From: an uncultured Alphaproteobacteria bacterium
GTDB lineage: Bacteria > Pseudomonadota > Alphaproteobacteria > SHVP01
DNA length: 34,444 bases
Direction of reading: 5' to 3'
NCBI GenBank assembly: GCA_938023835.1
Contig: CALJDF010000049.1
Span: 1 to 34,444, forward strand
Shown here: one piece after another, positions 19,105-29,813 of the stretch
How positions within the stretch are numbered: position 1 is the first letter of the stretch
Layout: every line of letters starts with the position of its first letter
Position numbers and translations under genes: made by a program
Notes under the pieces: model-generated
Databases searched by the model: none
What the model was told of the DNA's origin: nothing
What the model saw: only the letters and a program-made list of their open reading frames with translations

Positions 19105-20349
19105 ATGGCCCTGCAACCTGTCCGCGGAACGCGGGACATCCTGCCGGAAGAAGGAATTCGGATGGCGGAGGTCTGCGCGATTTCCAGTGAGACCGCGCTT
19201 TGGTACGGGTACGAAGAGATTGCAACGCCAATCTTCGAGTTTACCGGGGTGTTTGATCGCACCCTCGGCGAGGCGACCGATGTCGTCACTAAAGAAATGT
19301 ATACCTTTGAGGATCGCAACGGAGACAGCCTCACATTGCGGCCTGAGGGCACCGCGCCGGTCGCGCGCGCGGTTGTGTCAAACGGTCTGGCACAGAACGC
19401 GCCACTCAAGTTCTATTACCAAGGGCCGATGTTTCGCCACGAGCGTCCGCAAAAGGGGCGCTACCGGCAGCTCCACCAAGTCGGTGTAGAGCTGTTCGGT
19501 GTCCCGGGCCCGCTTGGCGATGTGGAGGTTATTGCGCTGGGCGCGCACATTCTGGAAAGGCTCGGCCTGACCGACAAGGTCCGCCTCGAACTGAACTCGT
19601 TGGGCGACCCGGAAAGCCGAGCGGCGTACCGCGATGCGTTGGTTGGCTACCTCAAGGATCATCTCGACGGCCTTTCCGCCGAAAGCAAGACTCGATTGGA
19701 CCGCAATCCGCTACGGATTCTGGATTCCAAAAACGAGGGCGACAAAACCATTGTCGCTGCGGGGCCGCGCTACACGGACTTTCTCAACCAACCATCGGCA
19801 GCCTTCTTTGAAGAAGTCAAATCTCGGCTCGATGACTTGGGCGTCGCCTACCAGGTCAATCCGACGCTTGTTCGGGGCTTCGACTATTACTGTCACACGG
19901 CGTTTGAGTTCATTACCGATGCGCTGGGCGCGCAGGGCACGGTGATGGCAGGCGGGCGATACGACGGATTGGTCCAAGCCCTCGGTGGTCCCTCCTTGCC
20001 CGGTGTTGGTTGGGCGGCCGGTGTCGAGCGCCTTTCCCTTCTGATGACCGAGCCGCCGGTCAAACCGAGACCCATTGCGGTGGTGCCTATTGGCGAACCC
20101 GCTGCTGCGGTGGCCCTTCGAATAACCCATGCGTTGCGCCATCAGGGCTTTGCCGTCGATCTCGGGTACAGTGGCAATCTTGGCCGACGAATGAAGCGCG
20201 CGAACAAGGTCAACGCCTGCGCGGCTGTGATGATTGGCGATGATGAGCTCGCCGCAGGAAATGCCACCATTCGCGATCTTGATTCAGGAGAGCAAATTGT
20301 CGCCGACCTGGACGATTTGGCCGCCAGCCTAGAGAAATACAAAACGTGA
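19105..20349 (+). CDS. hisS: Histidine--tRNA ligase
   Basis: [13 protein letters not shown]...[20 protein letters not shown]...[31 protein letters not shown]...[28 protein letters not shown]. Confidence 0.97.
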   Translation: MALQPVRGTRDILPEEGIRMAEVCAISSETALWYGYEEIATPIFEFTGVFDRTLGEATDVVTKEMYTFEDRNGDSLTLRPEGTAPVARAVVSNGLAQNAPLKFYYQGPMFRHERPQKGRYRQLHQVGVELFGVPGPLGDVEVIALGAHILERLGLTDKVRLELNSLGDPESRAAYRDALVGYLKDHLDGLSAESKTRLDRNPLRILDSKNEGDKTIVAAGPRYTDFLNQPSAAFFEEVKSRLDDLGVAYQVNPTLVRGFDYYCHTAFEFITDALGAQGTVMAGGRYDGLVQALGGPSLPGVGWAAGVERLSLLMTEPPVKPRPIAVVPIGEPAAAVALRITHALRHQGFAVDLGYSGNLGRRMKRANKVNACAAVMIGDDELAAGNATIRDLDSGEQIVADLDDLAASLEKYKT

Positions 20350-21434
20350 TTTCTGACGATCAACTCGACCAACTCCTGGGCAGGTACGCCGAACTGGAGA
20401 AGGCCTTGTCAGCCGGCCATGGCCAAGAAAGCGATTTCGTGCAGCTCTCGAAGGAGTATGCCGACATGGGGCCGGTGATCGAGGTCGCTCAGCAACTTCG
20501 CTCGTTGCGGGGAGAGGTCGCCGGCCTTGAGGAGATCCTCGCCGATTCCGACGTCGATGCGGAGATGCGCATGATCGCGACCGAAGAACTCAAGGAACAC
20601 GCCGAGACCACTACGGCAATCGAGCAAAAGCTTCAGGTCCTCTTGTTGCCGAAGGACGAGGCCGACGCGCGAAACGCGATTCTCGAGGTGCGTGCTGGTA
20701 CGGGCGGCGACGAAGCCGCGATATTCGCCGCCGATCTGATGAGGATGTACCAGCGCTATGCCGAGGCACGCGGATGGCGCGTCGAGATTTTGTCGGTCTC
20801 CGAGAACGATGTCGGTGGCTACAAAGACGCCTCGGCGACCATTTCCGGTCGCGGTGTTTTCGAGCGTATCAAGTTCGAGTCTGGCGTACACCGCGTACAG
20901 CGCGTGCCGGTCACTGAATCGAGTGGTCGTATCCACACGTCAACCGCCACCGTCGCAGTCCTTCCCGAAGCGGAAGCGGTGGATGTCGAAATCGACGACA
21001 AGGACATTCGGGTCGATGTCTACCGCGCCTCCGGCCCCGGCGGTCAATCGGTCAACACGACCGATAGCGCGGTCCGCATTACGCACCTGCCAACCGGGAT
21101 CGTCGTAACCCAGCAGGACGAAAAGTCGCAGCACAAAAATCGCGCTAAGGCGATGAAGATCATGCGTGCACGTCTCTATGAAGCGGAACGCATGGCGCGC
21201 GACTCCGAGCGCGCCGAAGCCCGTCGAAGCCAAATCGGCAGCGGTGATCGGTCGGAAAGAATACGGACCTACAACTTTCCTCAGAACCGCGTGACCGACC
21301 ACCGCATAAACCTCACGCTCCACAAACTAGATCGGATCATTCTGGGTGAAGGCCTTGATGAAATGATTGATGCACTAGCATCCGAGGATCAGGCAGCGCG
21401 GCTTGCCGCGCTGGACAGCGGTGGTTCGGAATGA
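20346..21434 (+). CDS. prfA: Peptide chain release factor 1
   Basis: [26 protein letters not shown]...[48 protein letters not shown] motif and class-I RF1 context. GTG start within a GTGA overlap with the hisS stop. Confidence 0.97.
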   Translation: MISDDQLDQLLGRYAELEKALSAGHGQESDFVQLSKEYADMGPVIEVAQQLRSLRGEVAGLEEILADSDVDAEMRMIATEELKEHAETTTAIEQKLQVLLLPKDEADARNAILEVRAGTGGDEAAIFAADLMRMYQRYAEARGWRVEILSVSENDVGGYKDASATISGRGVFERIKFESGVHRVQRVPVTESSGRIHTSTATVAVLPEAEAVDVEIDDKDIRVDVYRASGPGGQSVNTTDSAVRITHLPTGIVVTQQDEKSQHKNRAKAMKIMRARLYEAERMARDSERAEARRSQIGSGDRSERIRTYNFPQNRVTDHRINLTLHKLDRIILGEGLDEMIDALASEDQAARLAALDSGGSE

Positions 21435-22282
21435 CGTTCGCTTTTGAGGATTTGGTCAGAAAAGGGACCGGCGTGCTTGCGGCGAGCGGCATCGCAAACC
21501 CACGGCGCGATGCAAATCTACTCTTGCGGCTTGCCGCCGATCTTTCGCCCGAACAAGCGCTGACTGGGCCGCGGGCCATCGATCAGAATGCCGCACAGAC
21601 TTTCGAGAGGTACGTAACGCGTCGCGGGCGCGGAGAGCCGGTTTCCCGGATCCGGGGAAGGCGCGAGTTTTGGAGCCTGGATTTCGAGATCACGCCGGCA
21701 ACTTTGGACCCGCGCGCCGACAGCGAGGTCCTGGTGGCAGCGGTCATTCAGGTGCTGGCCGGTCGCGGTTTGACCGCACCTCGGATTCTTGACCTCGGCA
21801 CCGGGAGTGGCTGCCTGTTGATTTCTTTGCTTGCGGAGTTCCCGCAAGCCGTTGGGGTTGGCGTCGACGTGAGTCCGACCGCGGCGGCGATTGCGTTGCG
21901 GAATGCAGCAACAAACGGCGTCGACCGGCGGGCCGACTTTGTCGTCTCGAACTGGCATGCGGCGATCGGCGCACAGTTCGACGTCGTGATCTCAAACCCT
22001 CCATACATTCCGACCAGCGCCATCCAATCGCTGGATCCCGATGTTCGTGTCTTCGATCCGCATCTTGCGCTTGATGGTGGCCGCGACGGTCTGTCTTGCT
22101 ATCGGGCGATTGCGGGCACGCTTCCCAACTTATTGTCCGAAGGCGGTTTCACAGCGGTCGAGATTGGCATGGGCCAAGCCGATGCGGTGGCGGCGATCTT
22201 TGGTGGCGCCGGTTTGACCGAGACGAAGATCTGGCCAGATCTCGCTGGCATTCCGCGCTGCCTGACGGTGGAGAAGGGCTAA
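21431..22282 (+). CDS. prmC: Peptide chain release factor N(5)-glutamine methyltransferase
   Basis: [42 protein letters not shown]...[43 protein letters not shown] (NPPY motif). Confidence 0.96.
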   Translation: MTFAFEDLVRKGTGVLAASGIANPRRDANLLLRLAADLSPEQALTGPRAIDQNAAQTFERYVTRRGRGEPVSRIRGRREFWSLDFEITPATLDPRADSEVLVAAVIQVLAGRGLTAPRILDLGTGSGCLLISLLAEFPQAVGVGVDVSPTAAAIALRNAATNGVDRRADFVVSNWHAAIGAQFDVVISNPPYIPTSAIQSLDPDVRVFDPHLALDGGRDGLSCYRAIAGTLPNLLSEGGFTAVEIGMGQADAVAAIFGGAGLTETKIWPDLAGIPRCLTVEKG

Positions 22283-22316
22283 ACGCGAAGAAAAAAGGGT
22301 TGGATTAGCCCGTCTA

Positions 22317-22427
22317 GCGGACTAGGTTCGTCCTTGGATAACGCTTCATTCGGGACCTTTTGGTTAGGTCAAGGTTATCCCAGCGCAAACGAGCATCGAT
22401 GTGGGGCGGCGGACCGTCTAGTCCGCC
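22317..22427 (+). promoter_or_regulatory. Structured 5' leader of the DUF4167 gene
   Basis: GCGGACTAG(22317-22325) complements CTAGTCCGC(22418-22426); GGATAAC(22336-22342) complements GTTATCC(22374-22380); a local hairpin GGCGGAC-CGTCTA-GTCCGCC (22408-22427) competes with the first pairing. Confidence 0.45.
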
Positions 22428-22471
22428 CACGGCTGGGTAGCGCAAGCGGAAACAACAACGAGAATGTACCT

Positions 22472-22960
22472 ATGAGACAAGGATCCGGTTCGAGGCGTTC
22501 GCGCGGACGTTCTAACGGTAAACGCTCGTTCGGCCAGGGGCCCAATCGCAGCTACGAGAGCAATGGCCCAGGCGTCAAACTGCGCGGCACTGCCGCGCAG
22601 GTGTTCGAAAAATACCTCGCCCTGGCGCGAGACGCGTCGTCGAGCGGCGATCGAATCGCGTCCGAAAGCTTCTACCAGCACGCCGAGCACTATTATCGTC
22701 TCCACAGCGCCTTTAACGCCGAGCGCAAGCTCAAGACCGAAAGTGAGCGGGCCGACGAAGAAGATCGGCAGGACGAGGAAAACGCGACGGACGGCGGACG
22801 GGATGCGCCCGAGAAGACCGAGAAAAAGGCCGACAAGGTCGAGGCAACAGACACCGAGGACGCACCGCCTGAGGCTGAAGAGGCGCCAGAGCCGGCACCC
22901 AAGCCCCGTCGGCGGCGTCGGGCAGCGCCAAAGGATACCGAGGCAGAAACTTCGGCCTAG
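22472..22960 (+). CDS. DUF4167 domain-containing protein (Arg/Gly-rich N-terminus)
   Basis: MRQGSGSRRSRGRSNGKRSFGQGPNRSYESNGPGVKLRGTAAQVFEKYLALARDASSSGDRIASESFYQHAEHYYRLHSA, then an acidic E/A-rich tail; start at ATG 22472. Confidence 0.9.
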   Translation: MRQGSGSRRSRGRSNGKRSFGQGPNRSYESNGPGVKLRGTAAQVFEKYLALARDASSSGDRIASESFYQHAEHYYRLHSAFNAERKLKTESERADEEDRQDEENATDGGRDAPEKTEKKADKVEATDTEDAPPEAEEAPEPAPKPRRRRRAAPKDTEAETSA

Positions 22961-22973
22961 GGCCGCACTGCCC

Positions 22974-23001
22974 CTTGTGTTGCTCAGTTGCAACACTATC
23001 T
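22974..23001 (+). promoter_or_regulatory. Putative RpoH (sigma-32) type heat-shock promoter for clpB
   Basis: CTTG (22974-22977) - N17 - ACTATCT (22995-23001) resembles the alphaproteobacterial RpoH consensus CTTG-N17/18-CYTATNT (6 of 7 in the -10), about 60 bp upstream of clpB ATG. Confidence 0.5.
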
Positions 23002-23064
23002 ACTAGACGGTTTGTCGTTCTTGGGTCTGAGCCCGGGAATTATTGCATTGTCGAGTAGGGTGCC

Positions 23065-25656
23065 ATGGATTTCGAGAAATATACCGATCGCTCTAAAGGG
23101 TTCGTGCAGGCCGCACAGACGCTCGCACTGAGCCGCAATCACCAGCGGTTCACACCGGAGCACTTGTTGTCGATCCTGATCGAGGACAAGGAAGGCCTGG
23201 CGGCCAACTTGATCGCCGCCTCAGGCGGTCGGCCCGAGGAGGTGCGATCCGGCACCGACGCGGCCTTAGCCAAACTACCCAGCGTTGAGGGCAGCGGTGC
23301 GGGGCAGGTGTACCTTGCCCCCGAAACCGCCCGTCTTTTTGAGTCTGCGGAACAGATCGCCCAGAAGGCCGGGGATCAATTCGTCACCGCAGAGCGCCTG
23401 CTTTTGGCCCTCACGATGGCCAAGGAGACGCCGTCAGCCATCATTCTTCGGCGTGCCGGCGTTACCTCGCAGGCGCTGAACACGGCGATCAACGACGTTC
23501 GCAAGGGACGCACGGCGGACACCGCCGGAGCGGAGGGGCAATATGATGCCCTAAAGCGCTACGCCCGCGACCTCACCGCCGTTGCGGCCGAAGGCAAGCT
23601 CGATCCGGTAATCGGACGCGACGAAGAGATTCGGCGCACGATCCAAGTCCTTTCCCGCAGGACGAAGAACAACCCCGTTCTTATCGGCGAGCCCGGCGTT
23701 GGCAAAACGGCCATCGTCGAGGGGTTGGCGCTACGCATCGTCAACGGCGATGTCCCGGAGTCGCTCAAGAACCGGCGCCTGATGGCGCTCGATCTTGGGG
23801 CGATGGTTGCCGGCGCCAAGTACCGCGGCGAATTTGAGGAACGCCTCAAGGCCGTGTTGAATGAGGTCGCGGACGCGGCTGGCGAGATCATTATATTCAT
23901 CGACGAGATGCATACCTTGGTCGGGGCGGGTGCGGCTGAAGGCGCCATGGATGCTTCCAACCTACTGAAACCCGCGCTCGCGCGCGGCGATCTCCACTGT
24001 GTGGGTGCCACCACCCTCGACGAATATCGCAAACACGTCGAAAAGGACGCAGCACTGGCGCGTCGTTTCCAGTCGGTCTTTGTCAGCGAACCGACGGTCG
24101 AGGATACGGTCTCCATCCTGCGCGGGCTGAAGGAGAAATATGAACTGCACCACGGCGTGCGGATCACCGACAGCGCGATTGTTGCGGCCGCGACCATGTC
24201 CAACCGGTACATCAGCGACCGGTTCTTGCCCGACAAAGCGATTGATTTGGTTGATGAGGCCGCGAGCCGCCTCCGGATGGAGGTCGACTCGAAACCCGAA
24301 GAACTGGATGAACTCGACCGTCGGGTGATTCAGCTCAAGATCGAACGAGAGGCGTTGAAGAAAGAAACGGATCAAGCCTCCAAAGACCGCCTCGAAAACC
24401 TGGAAAAGGAACTTGGCGATCTCGAAGAAAAAGCCAACGAATTCACCGCGCGCTGGGAATCCGAAAAAGATCATCTGGCGGTCGGCCAAAAACTCAAAGA
24501 AGAACTCGAAGCGGCCCGCAACGCCCTAGAGATCGCGCAACGCGAAGGCGATCTGGCGCGCGCCGGCGAACTGACATATGGCGTGATCCCCGATCTCGAA
24601 CAGCACATCAGCGAAACCGAAGGCGATCACAGTGGTGCCATGCTCGACGAAGAGGTTCGCGAGGAACATGTTGCCGCGGTGGTGTCGCGTTGGACCGGCA
24701 TCCCGGTCGACAAGATGCTGACCGGCGAGCGTGAAAAACTCCTCGACATGGAAAAGGTGTTGGCGTCACGCGTCGTTGGGCAAGATCGTGCCATTGACGT
24801 CGTTTCGAACGCCGTCCGTCGTGCTCGTGCTGGTCTCCAGGATCCCAATCGCCCGATCGGTTCGTTTCTCTTTCTCGGCCCGACCGGCGTTGGCAAAACC
24901 GAACTGACCAAAACACTCGCCGCGTTCCTATTTAACGATGAGACGGCGATGGTCCGTCTCGACATGTCCGAGTACATGGAGAAGCATTCCGTGGCTCGGT
25001 TGATCGGCGCGCCGCCCGGCTACGTTGGCTACGAAGAAGGGGGGGCGCTTACCGAAGCCGTGCGCCGTCGGCCCTATCAGGTCGTCTTGTTCGACGAAAT
25101 CGAGAAGGCCCATGGCGATGTCTTCAACGTGTTGTTGCAAGTCCTGGACGATGGCCGGCTCACGGACGGCCAAGGCCGTACTGTCGACTTCTCGAATACG
25201 CTGATCATCCTCACGTCCAACCTTGGATCCGAGTTCCTTGCCGCGCTGCCCGAGGGTGCCGATACCGCCGATGCAGAGGACGACGTTATGGAGGTCGTCC
25301 GCTCGGCCTTCCGACCGGAGTTTCTCAATCGCCTTGACGATGTCGTTCTGTTCAGGCGCCTGGACCGCGACCACATGGACGCCATTGTGGATATCCAAAT
25401 CCGGCGGTTGGCGGGGCTTTTGGCCGACCGCAAGATTAGCGTCGACTTGGATGACAGCGCCTGCACATGGCTGGCGGACGCAGGTTATAACCCGGTCTAT
25501 GGAGCGCGACCCCTGCGTCGCGTTATTCAGCGCGACCTCCAGAACGAGTTGGCGAACCTTATCTTGAAGGGTGATGTCAATGAGGGCGACGTTGTCGCTG
25601 TATCAGCGGGACCGGAAGGTCTCGAGTTGCGCCCGCGACGAAACGTAGACGCCTAG
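23065..25656 (+). CDS. clpB: ATP-dependent chaperone ClpB
   Basis: Walker motifs [18 protein letters not shown] and [19 protein letters not shown]; Clp-N repeats; M-domain coiled coil; [18 protein letters not shown]; full length 863 aa. Confidence 0.98.
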   Translation: MDFEKYTDRSKGFVQAAQTLALSRNHQRFTPEHLLSILIEDKEGLAANLIAASGGRPEEVRSGTDAALAKLPSVEGSGAGQVYLAPETARLFESAEQIAQKAGDQFVTAERLLLALTMAKETPSAIILRRAGVTSQALNTAINDVRKGRTADTAGAEGQYDALKRYARDLTAVAAEGKLDPVIGRDEEIRRTIQVLSRRTKNNPVLIGEPGVGKTAIVEGLALRIVNGDVPESLKNRRLMALDLGAMVAGAKYRGEFEERLKAVLNEVADAAGEIIIFIDEMHTLVGAGAAEGAMDASNLLKPALARGDLHCVGATTLDEYRKHVEKDAALARRFQSVFVSEPTVEDTVSILRGLKEKYELHHGVRITDSAIVAAATMSNRYISDRFLPDKAIDLVDEAASRLRMEVDSKPEELDELDRRVIQLKIEREALKKETDQASKDRLENLEKELGDLEEKANEFTARWESEKDHLAVGQKLKEELEAARNALEIAQREGDLARAGELTYGVIPDLEQHISETEGDHSGAMLDEEVREEHVAAVVSRWTGIPVDKMLTGEREKLLDMEKVLASRVVGQDRAIDVVSNAVRRARAGLQDPNRPIGSFLFLGPTGVGKTELTKTLAAFLFNDETAMVRLDMSEYMEKHSVARLIGAPPGYVGYEEGGALTEAVRRRPYQVVLFDEIEKAHGDVFNVLLQVLDDGRLTDGQGRTVDFSNTLIILTSNLGSEFLAALPEGADTADAEDDVMEVVRSAFRPEFLNRLDDVVLFRRLDRDHMDAIVDIQIRRLAGLLADRKISVDLDDSACTWLADAGYNPVYGARPLRRVIQRDLQNELANLILKGDVNEGDVVAVSAGPEGLELRPRRNVDA

Positions 25657-27026
25657 TTACGCGCCGCCGTTTGAAGCGGCTTGTCCAGCGCCGAGAAAGT
25701 CGCTTCCAACGCCGCGCGGTTGGCCTGAAAACTCTCCAGTTCGCTGCCTTTGAGCTTGCGGCCGGTTGGCAACTTGAGGCTTAGCGGGTTGATCTGAGCG
25801 TTGTTGCGAAAGATTTCGTAGTGCAAATGCGGGCCGGTCGACCGACCGGTCGTGCCGACATAGGCAACGATCTGGCCTTGTTTCACGCGGCTGCCGACCT
25901 TGACGCCCCGTGCAAACGACTTCAGGTGTGCGTAGCCGGACTTGTATGTGCTGTTGTGGCGGATGCGCAGGTAACGGCCGTACGATCCGTTGGTCTTAGC
26001 GTACTCAACCACGCCGTCACCCGCCGCCATAATCGGCGTACCACGGGGTGCCGCGAAGTCGACGCCACGGTGCATTCGGGTGTACCCCAATATGGGATGC
26101 TTGCGCTTGCCATAGCGCGAGGAAAGCCGAGCTCCGTCGACGGGCGTGCGAAGCAATGCCTTGCGAACGCTCTCGCCCTTTTCGTTGAAATATTCGACCG
26201 AGCCGTCGGCGAGTTCGTGCCGAATCAGGCGGAGTTCGGTGCCGCTCAACGTGAGTGACGCCATCAGAATCTCGCCGGTTTTTACAAGATTGCCTTCTTC
26301 GTCGACCTTGGTTTCGAACATCACTTCGAAGCGGTCGTTGCGTTGAATGTCACGCTGGAAGTCGACGTCCCAACTATAAGCACGGATCAACTCCATGATC
26401 AGGCGGTCAGGGACATCTTCACCGGCCATCGCTTGGAACAGGCTATCGCGGATCAAACCGCTCGCGCCGACGAGAGCGACGGTCAGTGGTTTCTCGACGG
26501 CCTCCGACAAGAACGCGTTGTGGTCCAGGCGGTGGGCCGCAACGCTCTTAACGGCATCCAACGGGATGACTACCGAGAGCAGGCTCGGCGTCGCGTTCTT
26601 ATCTAACGCAATCTCGACGCGTTGCCCGGCAAGGAGTGCCCGAGGTTCGAAGACATCCTCGAGCGCGACAATCGCCTGGTGCGCCTCGGCACGCGGAACA
26701 CCGGCGCGAAGCAGGGTCTCCATCAGATTGGAGCCGCGCTGAACCGTCGTTGATTGGATCGTCGCTTCGGTCTGACTGCTGTGGTGGCGCGAAATCTCCG
26801 AAAGACGCTGCACCGTGTCGACGGGCAGGGCATCGAGACGCAAGTCGTCCGACGTATTGTAGCTTTGTTGGTTGCGCGCAGAAAGAATGCCCGGTTCAAT
26901 AATCGGCAACGCGATGGCGCCGAAAACGGCGCCGACCAAAACCCCCCAGACGAACATCCGGCGACTCCTGTCGTCGGTTCGCGCGGTCCGCGCCGTGCGG
27001 GAGAATTTGGCAAATCGCTTGTACAT
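25653..27026 (-). CDS. M23 family metallopeptidase (murein endopeptidase-like)
   Basis: [72 protein letters not shown]...[19 protein letters not shown] (LytM HxxxD and HxH motifs); N-terminal TM segment. Confidence 0.95.
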   Translation of the reverse strand: MYKRFAKFSRTARTARTDDRSRRMFVWGVLVGAVFGAIALPIIEPGILSARNQQSYNTSDDLRLDALPVDTVQRLSEISRHHSSQTEATIQSTTVQRGSNLMETLLRAGVPRAEAHQAIVALEDVFEPRALLAGQRVEIALDKNATPSLLSVVIPLDAVKSVAAHRLDHNAFLSEAVEKPLTVALVGASGLIRDSLFQAMAGEDVPDRLIMELIRAYSWDVDFQRDIQRNDRFEVMFETKVDEEGNLVKTGEILMASLTLSGTELRLIRHELADGSVEYFNEKGESVRKALLRTPVDGARLSSRYGKRKHPILGYTRMHRGVDFAAPRGTPIMAAGDGVVEYAKTNGSYGRYLRIRHNSTYKSGYAHLKSFARGVKVGSRVKQGQIVAYVGTTGRSTGPHLHYEIFRNNAQINPLSLKLPTGRKLKGSELESFQANRAALEATFSALDKPLQTAARN

Positions 27027-27076
27027 GCTGACCCAGATTTCTTCGCGATCGACACGATGCGAATCACGGCCGTCCG

Positions 27077-27082
27077 TGTCAA
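27077..27082 (-). promoter_or_regulatory. Candidate -35 element (TTGACA) upstream of the M23 peptidase gene
   Basis: Perfect TTGACA on the minus strand about 50 bp upstream of the ATG at 27026; the -10 is weak (CATCGT). Confidence 0.3.
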
Positions 27083-27139
27083 CAAAAATTTCTTATTAAT
27101 CAATGGCCTCTGGCGCAGACTTAAGGTGATGGTCTGACC

Positions 27140-28573
27140 TCAGAGGGGCGATCGAGGCCTCCCCGGCGGTGTCGGAATCGCGAAATACTGGGCGAAGGAT
27201 TGGGTCTGGTAGGTCCAAAACCGCAATTCCGGCGACCAGTGCCGGGCTGGGAGGCCCGCTTTTCTCCAGAGATGGCCTAGAAAGGCACGCCCACTGGGGA
27301 GTTGCTGCCAGACCTGGGGTAAGAAGGTCGCCCGCTTGTCACCTTCGCGAACGATCAAACCGTCGATTCCGGGCCGCAGCGCTGCCAGCAATGCCTCTTC
27401 AGTGCTGGGGGAGACGGGGGTCGGCGCGCTCAGGATTGAGACCTCGAGCGCGTTCAATTGAGCGAAATCTTCTTCAATCACCGCCTGGAACCGCGGGTCG
27501 CGGAAGGCGGCGGCAAACGCATTCTCCGCGACATCGACGATGAGGGGGCGTTGCGCAACAAGCGAGCCGATACAGCCGCGCAACCGGTTCTTTTGTTTCA
27601 GCGTGACAAAACAGGCGCCCTCTTCGGCCAAGGGCGTGCCGTACCCCTGGGGGTTAATCGGGAAGGGTCGGCCGTGGTCGAGGCCATGCCGAATGGACTG
27701 CCCGGCGACGTGGAGCACGACATCTCGTTCGCCAAGGGAAAGCCCGTGCGTGCCGGGGTCTTGAAACCAGATCGACGCGTATCCGACCTCGCGGTCTTTA
27801 AATCCGGCGGTGTCGCCCGAGCTTCGATAGTCAATCAGAGTGGCCTTGAGACCGGCCGTGCGTGCGACCTCGATCAACCCCTTGATCGGCAACCGGCCAC
27901 ATGCGCCGGCGTCGGCGATGCCATTCGGATCGAGCCGTAGAATGGCATCAAGGGTTTGCTGGTCTAGTTGGTTGGCGCTTTCGTGATCCAAGTAGTGGCT
28001 GAGGTCGGAGCTGATCACAACGAGCGTCCCCGGTTCCGCCGTCATCACCCTGATGACATCGGCGACGTGTCCGGGTGTTGCACCGCCCACGATGAGAGGT
28101 ATGACGGAAAAGGCATCCAAACTGCGCTGCAAGAACGGCAATTGCACCTCGATGCAATGCTCGCCCGCGTGCGCATCATCCCGCACGGTGACCTGTTCCA
28201 ATGTGTTGAGTGTGGCGATCGCGTCGGTGTCGATCGGCACCGTTCCAAGCGGCGGTCGAAATGCCGCTGCGCTGGGGGCCGCCAAGCCTTGGAAAGCGAC
28301 GCGATGCGCGGGGCCTAATATCAGGACACGTTGGAACTGAGACCGGTAGCGGGCAAGGTATTGATAGGCCTGCGCCGCGGTTGGGCCCGAGTAGACGAAC
28401 CCGGCGTGGGGCGCGACGATCGCAAATGGGGGTCGGCTCGGGGCACGCTGACGGGCTTCGCGCGCCTCCGACAACAATCCCTCAACCGTCGCGCCAAGTT
28501 CCTGCCGGTCTGCCGGGTAGAAAAGCCCCGCGACGGCGGGCGGGCGGGTTTCGGTGCGGTTTACCTCGCTCAT
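27140..28573 (-). CDS. AmmeMemoRadiSam system fusion protein: Memo domain + AMMECR1 domain
   Basis: N-terminal Memo: PAVAGLFYPADRQELGATVEGLL, VAPHAGFVYSGPTAAQAYQYL, EHCIEVQLPFLQ, VVISSDLSHYLDHE; C-terminal AMMECR1: GACFVTLKQKNRLRGCIGSLVAQRPLIVDVAENAFAAAFRDPRF (LRGCIG hexamer), GIDGLIVREGDKRATFLPQVW. Confidence 0.95.
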   Translation of the reverse strand: MSEVNRTETRPPAVAGLFYPADRQELGATVEGLLSEAREARQRAPSRPPFAIVAPHAGFVYSGPTAAQAYQYLARYRSQFQRVLILGPAHRVAFQGLAAPSAAAFRPPLGTVPIDTDAIATLNTLEQVTVRDDAHAGEHCIEVQLPFLQRSLDAFSVIPLIVGGATPGHVADVIRVMTAEPGTLVVISSDLSHYLDHESANQLDQQTLDAILRLDPNGIADAGACGRLPIKGLIEVARTAGLKATLIDYRSSGDTAGFKDREVGYASIWFQDPGTHGLSLGERDVVLHVAGQSIRHGLDHGRPFPINPQGYGTPLAEEGACFVTLKQKNRLRGCIGSLVAQRPLIVDVAENAFAAAFRDPRFQAVIEEDFAQLNALEVSILSAPTPVSPSTEEALLAALRPGIDGLIVREGDKRATFLPQVWQQLPSGRAFLGHLWRKAGLPARHWSPELRFWTYQTQSFAQYFAIPTPPGRPRSPL

Positions 28574-28619
28574 GGCGCCTCCATCTTACTAAGATGGGGT
28601 CTCCATGAAACGGCGCCAT
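28572..28619. promoter_or_regulatory. Nested inverted repeats in the divergent Memo-AMMECR1 / radical SAM intergenic region
   Basis: Outer ATGGCGCC(28572-28579)...GGCGCCAT(28612-28619); inner CCATCTT(28581-28587)-ACT-AAGATGG(28591-28597). All arms perfect. Confidence 0.65.
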
Positions 28620-28625
28620 CGTTAA

Positions 28626-29813
28626 ATGCCCGAACGGATCACGGAAAGCGTTCTCAACGCCCCCTCGACGGTAGAAGGACGTCATTGGGAGCGGCTCGAT
28701 GATGGCCGTTTTCAATGCAATGTTTGCCCGCGATTTTGTCGGCTTCATGAGGGGCAGCGGGGGCCCTGCTTTGTGCGGGCGGCCGGCCCGAACGGCATCG
28801 TGCTAACGAGCTACGGTCGGTCCAGCGGCTTTTGCGTCGACCCCATCGAGAAAAAGCCACTCAATCATTTTCTGCCCGGTTCCCCGGTCCTGTCTTTCGG
28901 GACGGCAGGGTGCAATTTGACGTGCAAGTTCTGCCAAAACTGGGACATGAGTAAGTCGCGGGAAATGGACACCCTGGCCGATGCCGCGTCGCCCGAGACA
29001 CTCGTCCGGGCGGCAACGGGAATAGGCTGCAGGTCTGTCGCCTTCACCTACAACGACCCCGTGATCTTTCTTGAATATGCCGTTGATGTTGCCGTGGCAT
29101 GCAGAGAGGCGGGCATAAAGCGGGTTGCCGTTTCGGCGGGGTACGTGACACCGCCCGCGCGCCAAGAGTTCTTTTCCGAGATCGACGCCGTCAATATCGA
29201 CCTCAAGGCGTTCACGGAGGACTTTTACCACTCGATATGCGGCGGTCATCTCGAGCCGGTGCTCGAAACACTTTTGTATCTCGTTCATGAAACGCCGGTC
29301 TGGACCGAAATCACGACATTGCTGATTCCCGGAGAGAACGACTCCGATGAAGGACTCAACAATATGCGCGGGTGGATTGCGGAGAATCTTGGCCCAAGCG
29401 TGCTGCTCCACTTTTCCGCTTTTCATCCCGACTGGAAGATGCCCGATCATCCACCAACGCCGCACGCGACCTTGATCCGTGCCCGCGCTATTGCGCAGGG
29501 TCACGGCTTGCACAACGTCTATCTCGGCAATGTTCATGATGCCGAGGGGTCAAGCACCTATTGCGCCGGGTGCGGCGCACGCCTCGTCGAACGCGATTGG
29601 TATCAATTGGGTGACTGGGGCCTCGACGCGCACGGGCGCTGTCTAAAGTGCGGCGAAGAAATGGCTGGTGTTATCGATGGCCCACCGGGCACGTGGGGTC
29701 GGCGGCGCCTTCCGGTTCGTCTGAAAGATTTTGAGCCGGGCGGGCGAAAGCACAACCAGCCGATCGACCGAAGCGCCGCGCTGCGCACGCCGACGCGTCG
29801 CCGAACGCCCTAG
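28626..29813 (+). CDS. AmmeMemoRadiSam system radical SAM enzyme
   Basis: GTAGCNLTCKFCQNWDMSKSREMD (CxxxCxxC radical SAM cluster motif), CNVCPRFCRLHEGQRGPC N-terminal Cys motif, C-terminal zinc-ribbon-like YCAGCGARL...GRCLKCGEEM. Confidence 0.95.
   Translation: MPERITESVLNAPSTVEGRHWERLDDGRFQCNVCPRFCRLHEGQRGPCFVRAAGPNGIVLTSYGRSSGFCVDPIEKKPLNHFLPGSPVLSFGTAGCNLTCKFCQNWDMSKSREMDTLADAASPETLVRAATGIGCRSVAFTYNDPVIFLEYAVDVAVACREAGIKRVAVSAGYVTPPARQEFFSEIDAVNIDLKAFTEDFYHSICGGHLEPVLETLLYLVHETPVWTEITTLLIPGENDSDEGLNNMRGWIAENLGPSVLLHFSAFHPDWKMPDHPPTPHATLIRARAIAQGHGLHNVYLGNVHDAEGSSTYCAGCGARLVERDWYQLGDWGLDAHGRCLKCGEEMAGVIDGPPGTWGRRRLPVRLKDFEPGGRKHNQPIDRSAALRTPTRRRTP

Noticed and set aside
27107-27146. Bipartite hairpin CCTCTG/CAGAGG + CAGAC/GTCTG at the end of the Memo-AMMECR1 gene
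   Set aside because: May be a minus-strand terminator, but an internal loop and a T run about 18 nt downstream make it too weak to call.
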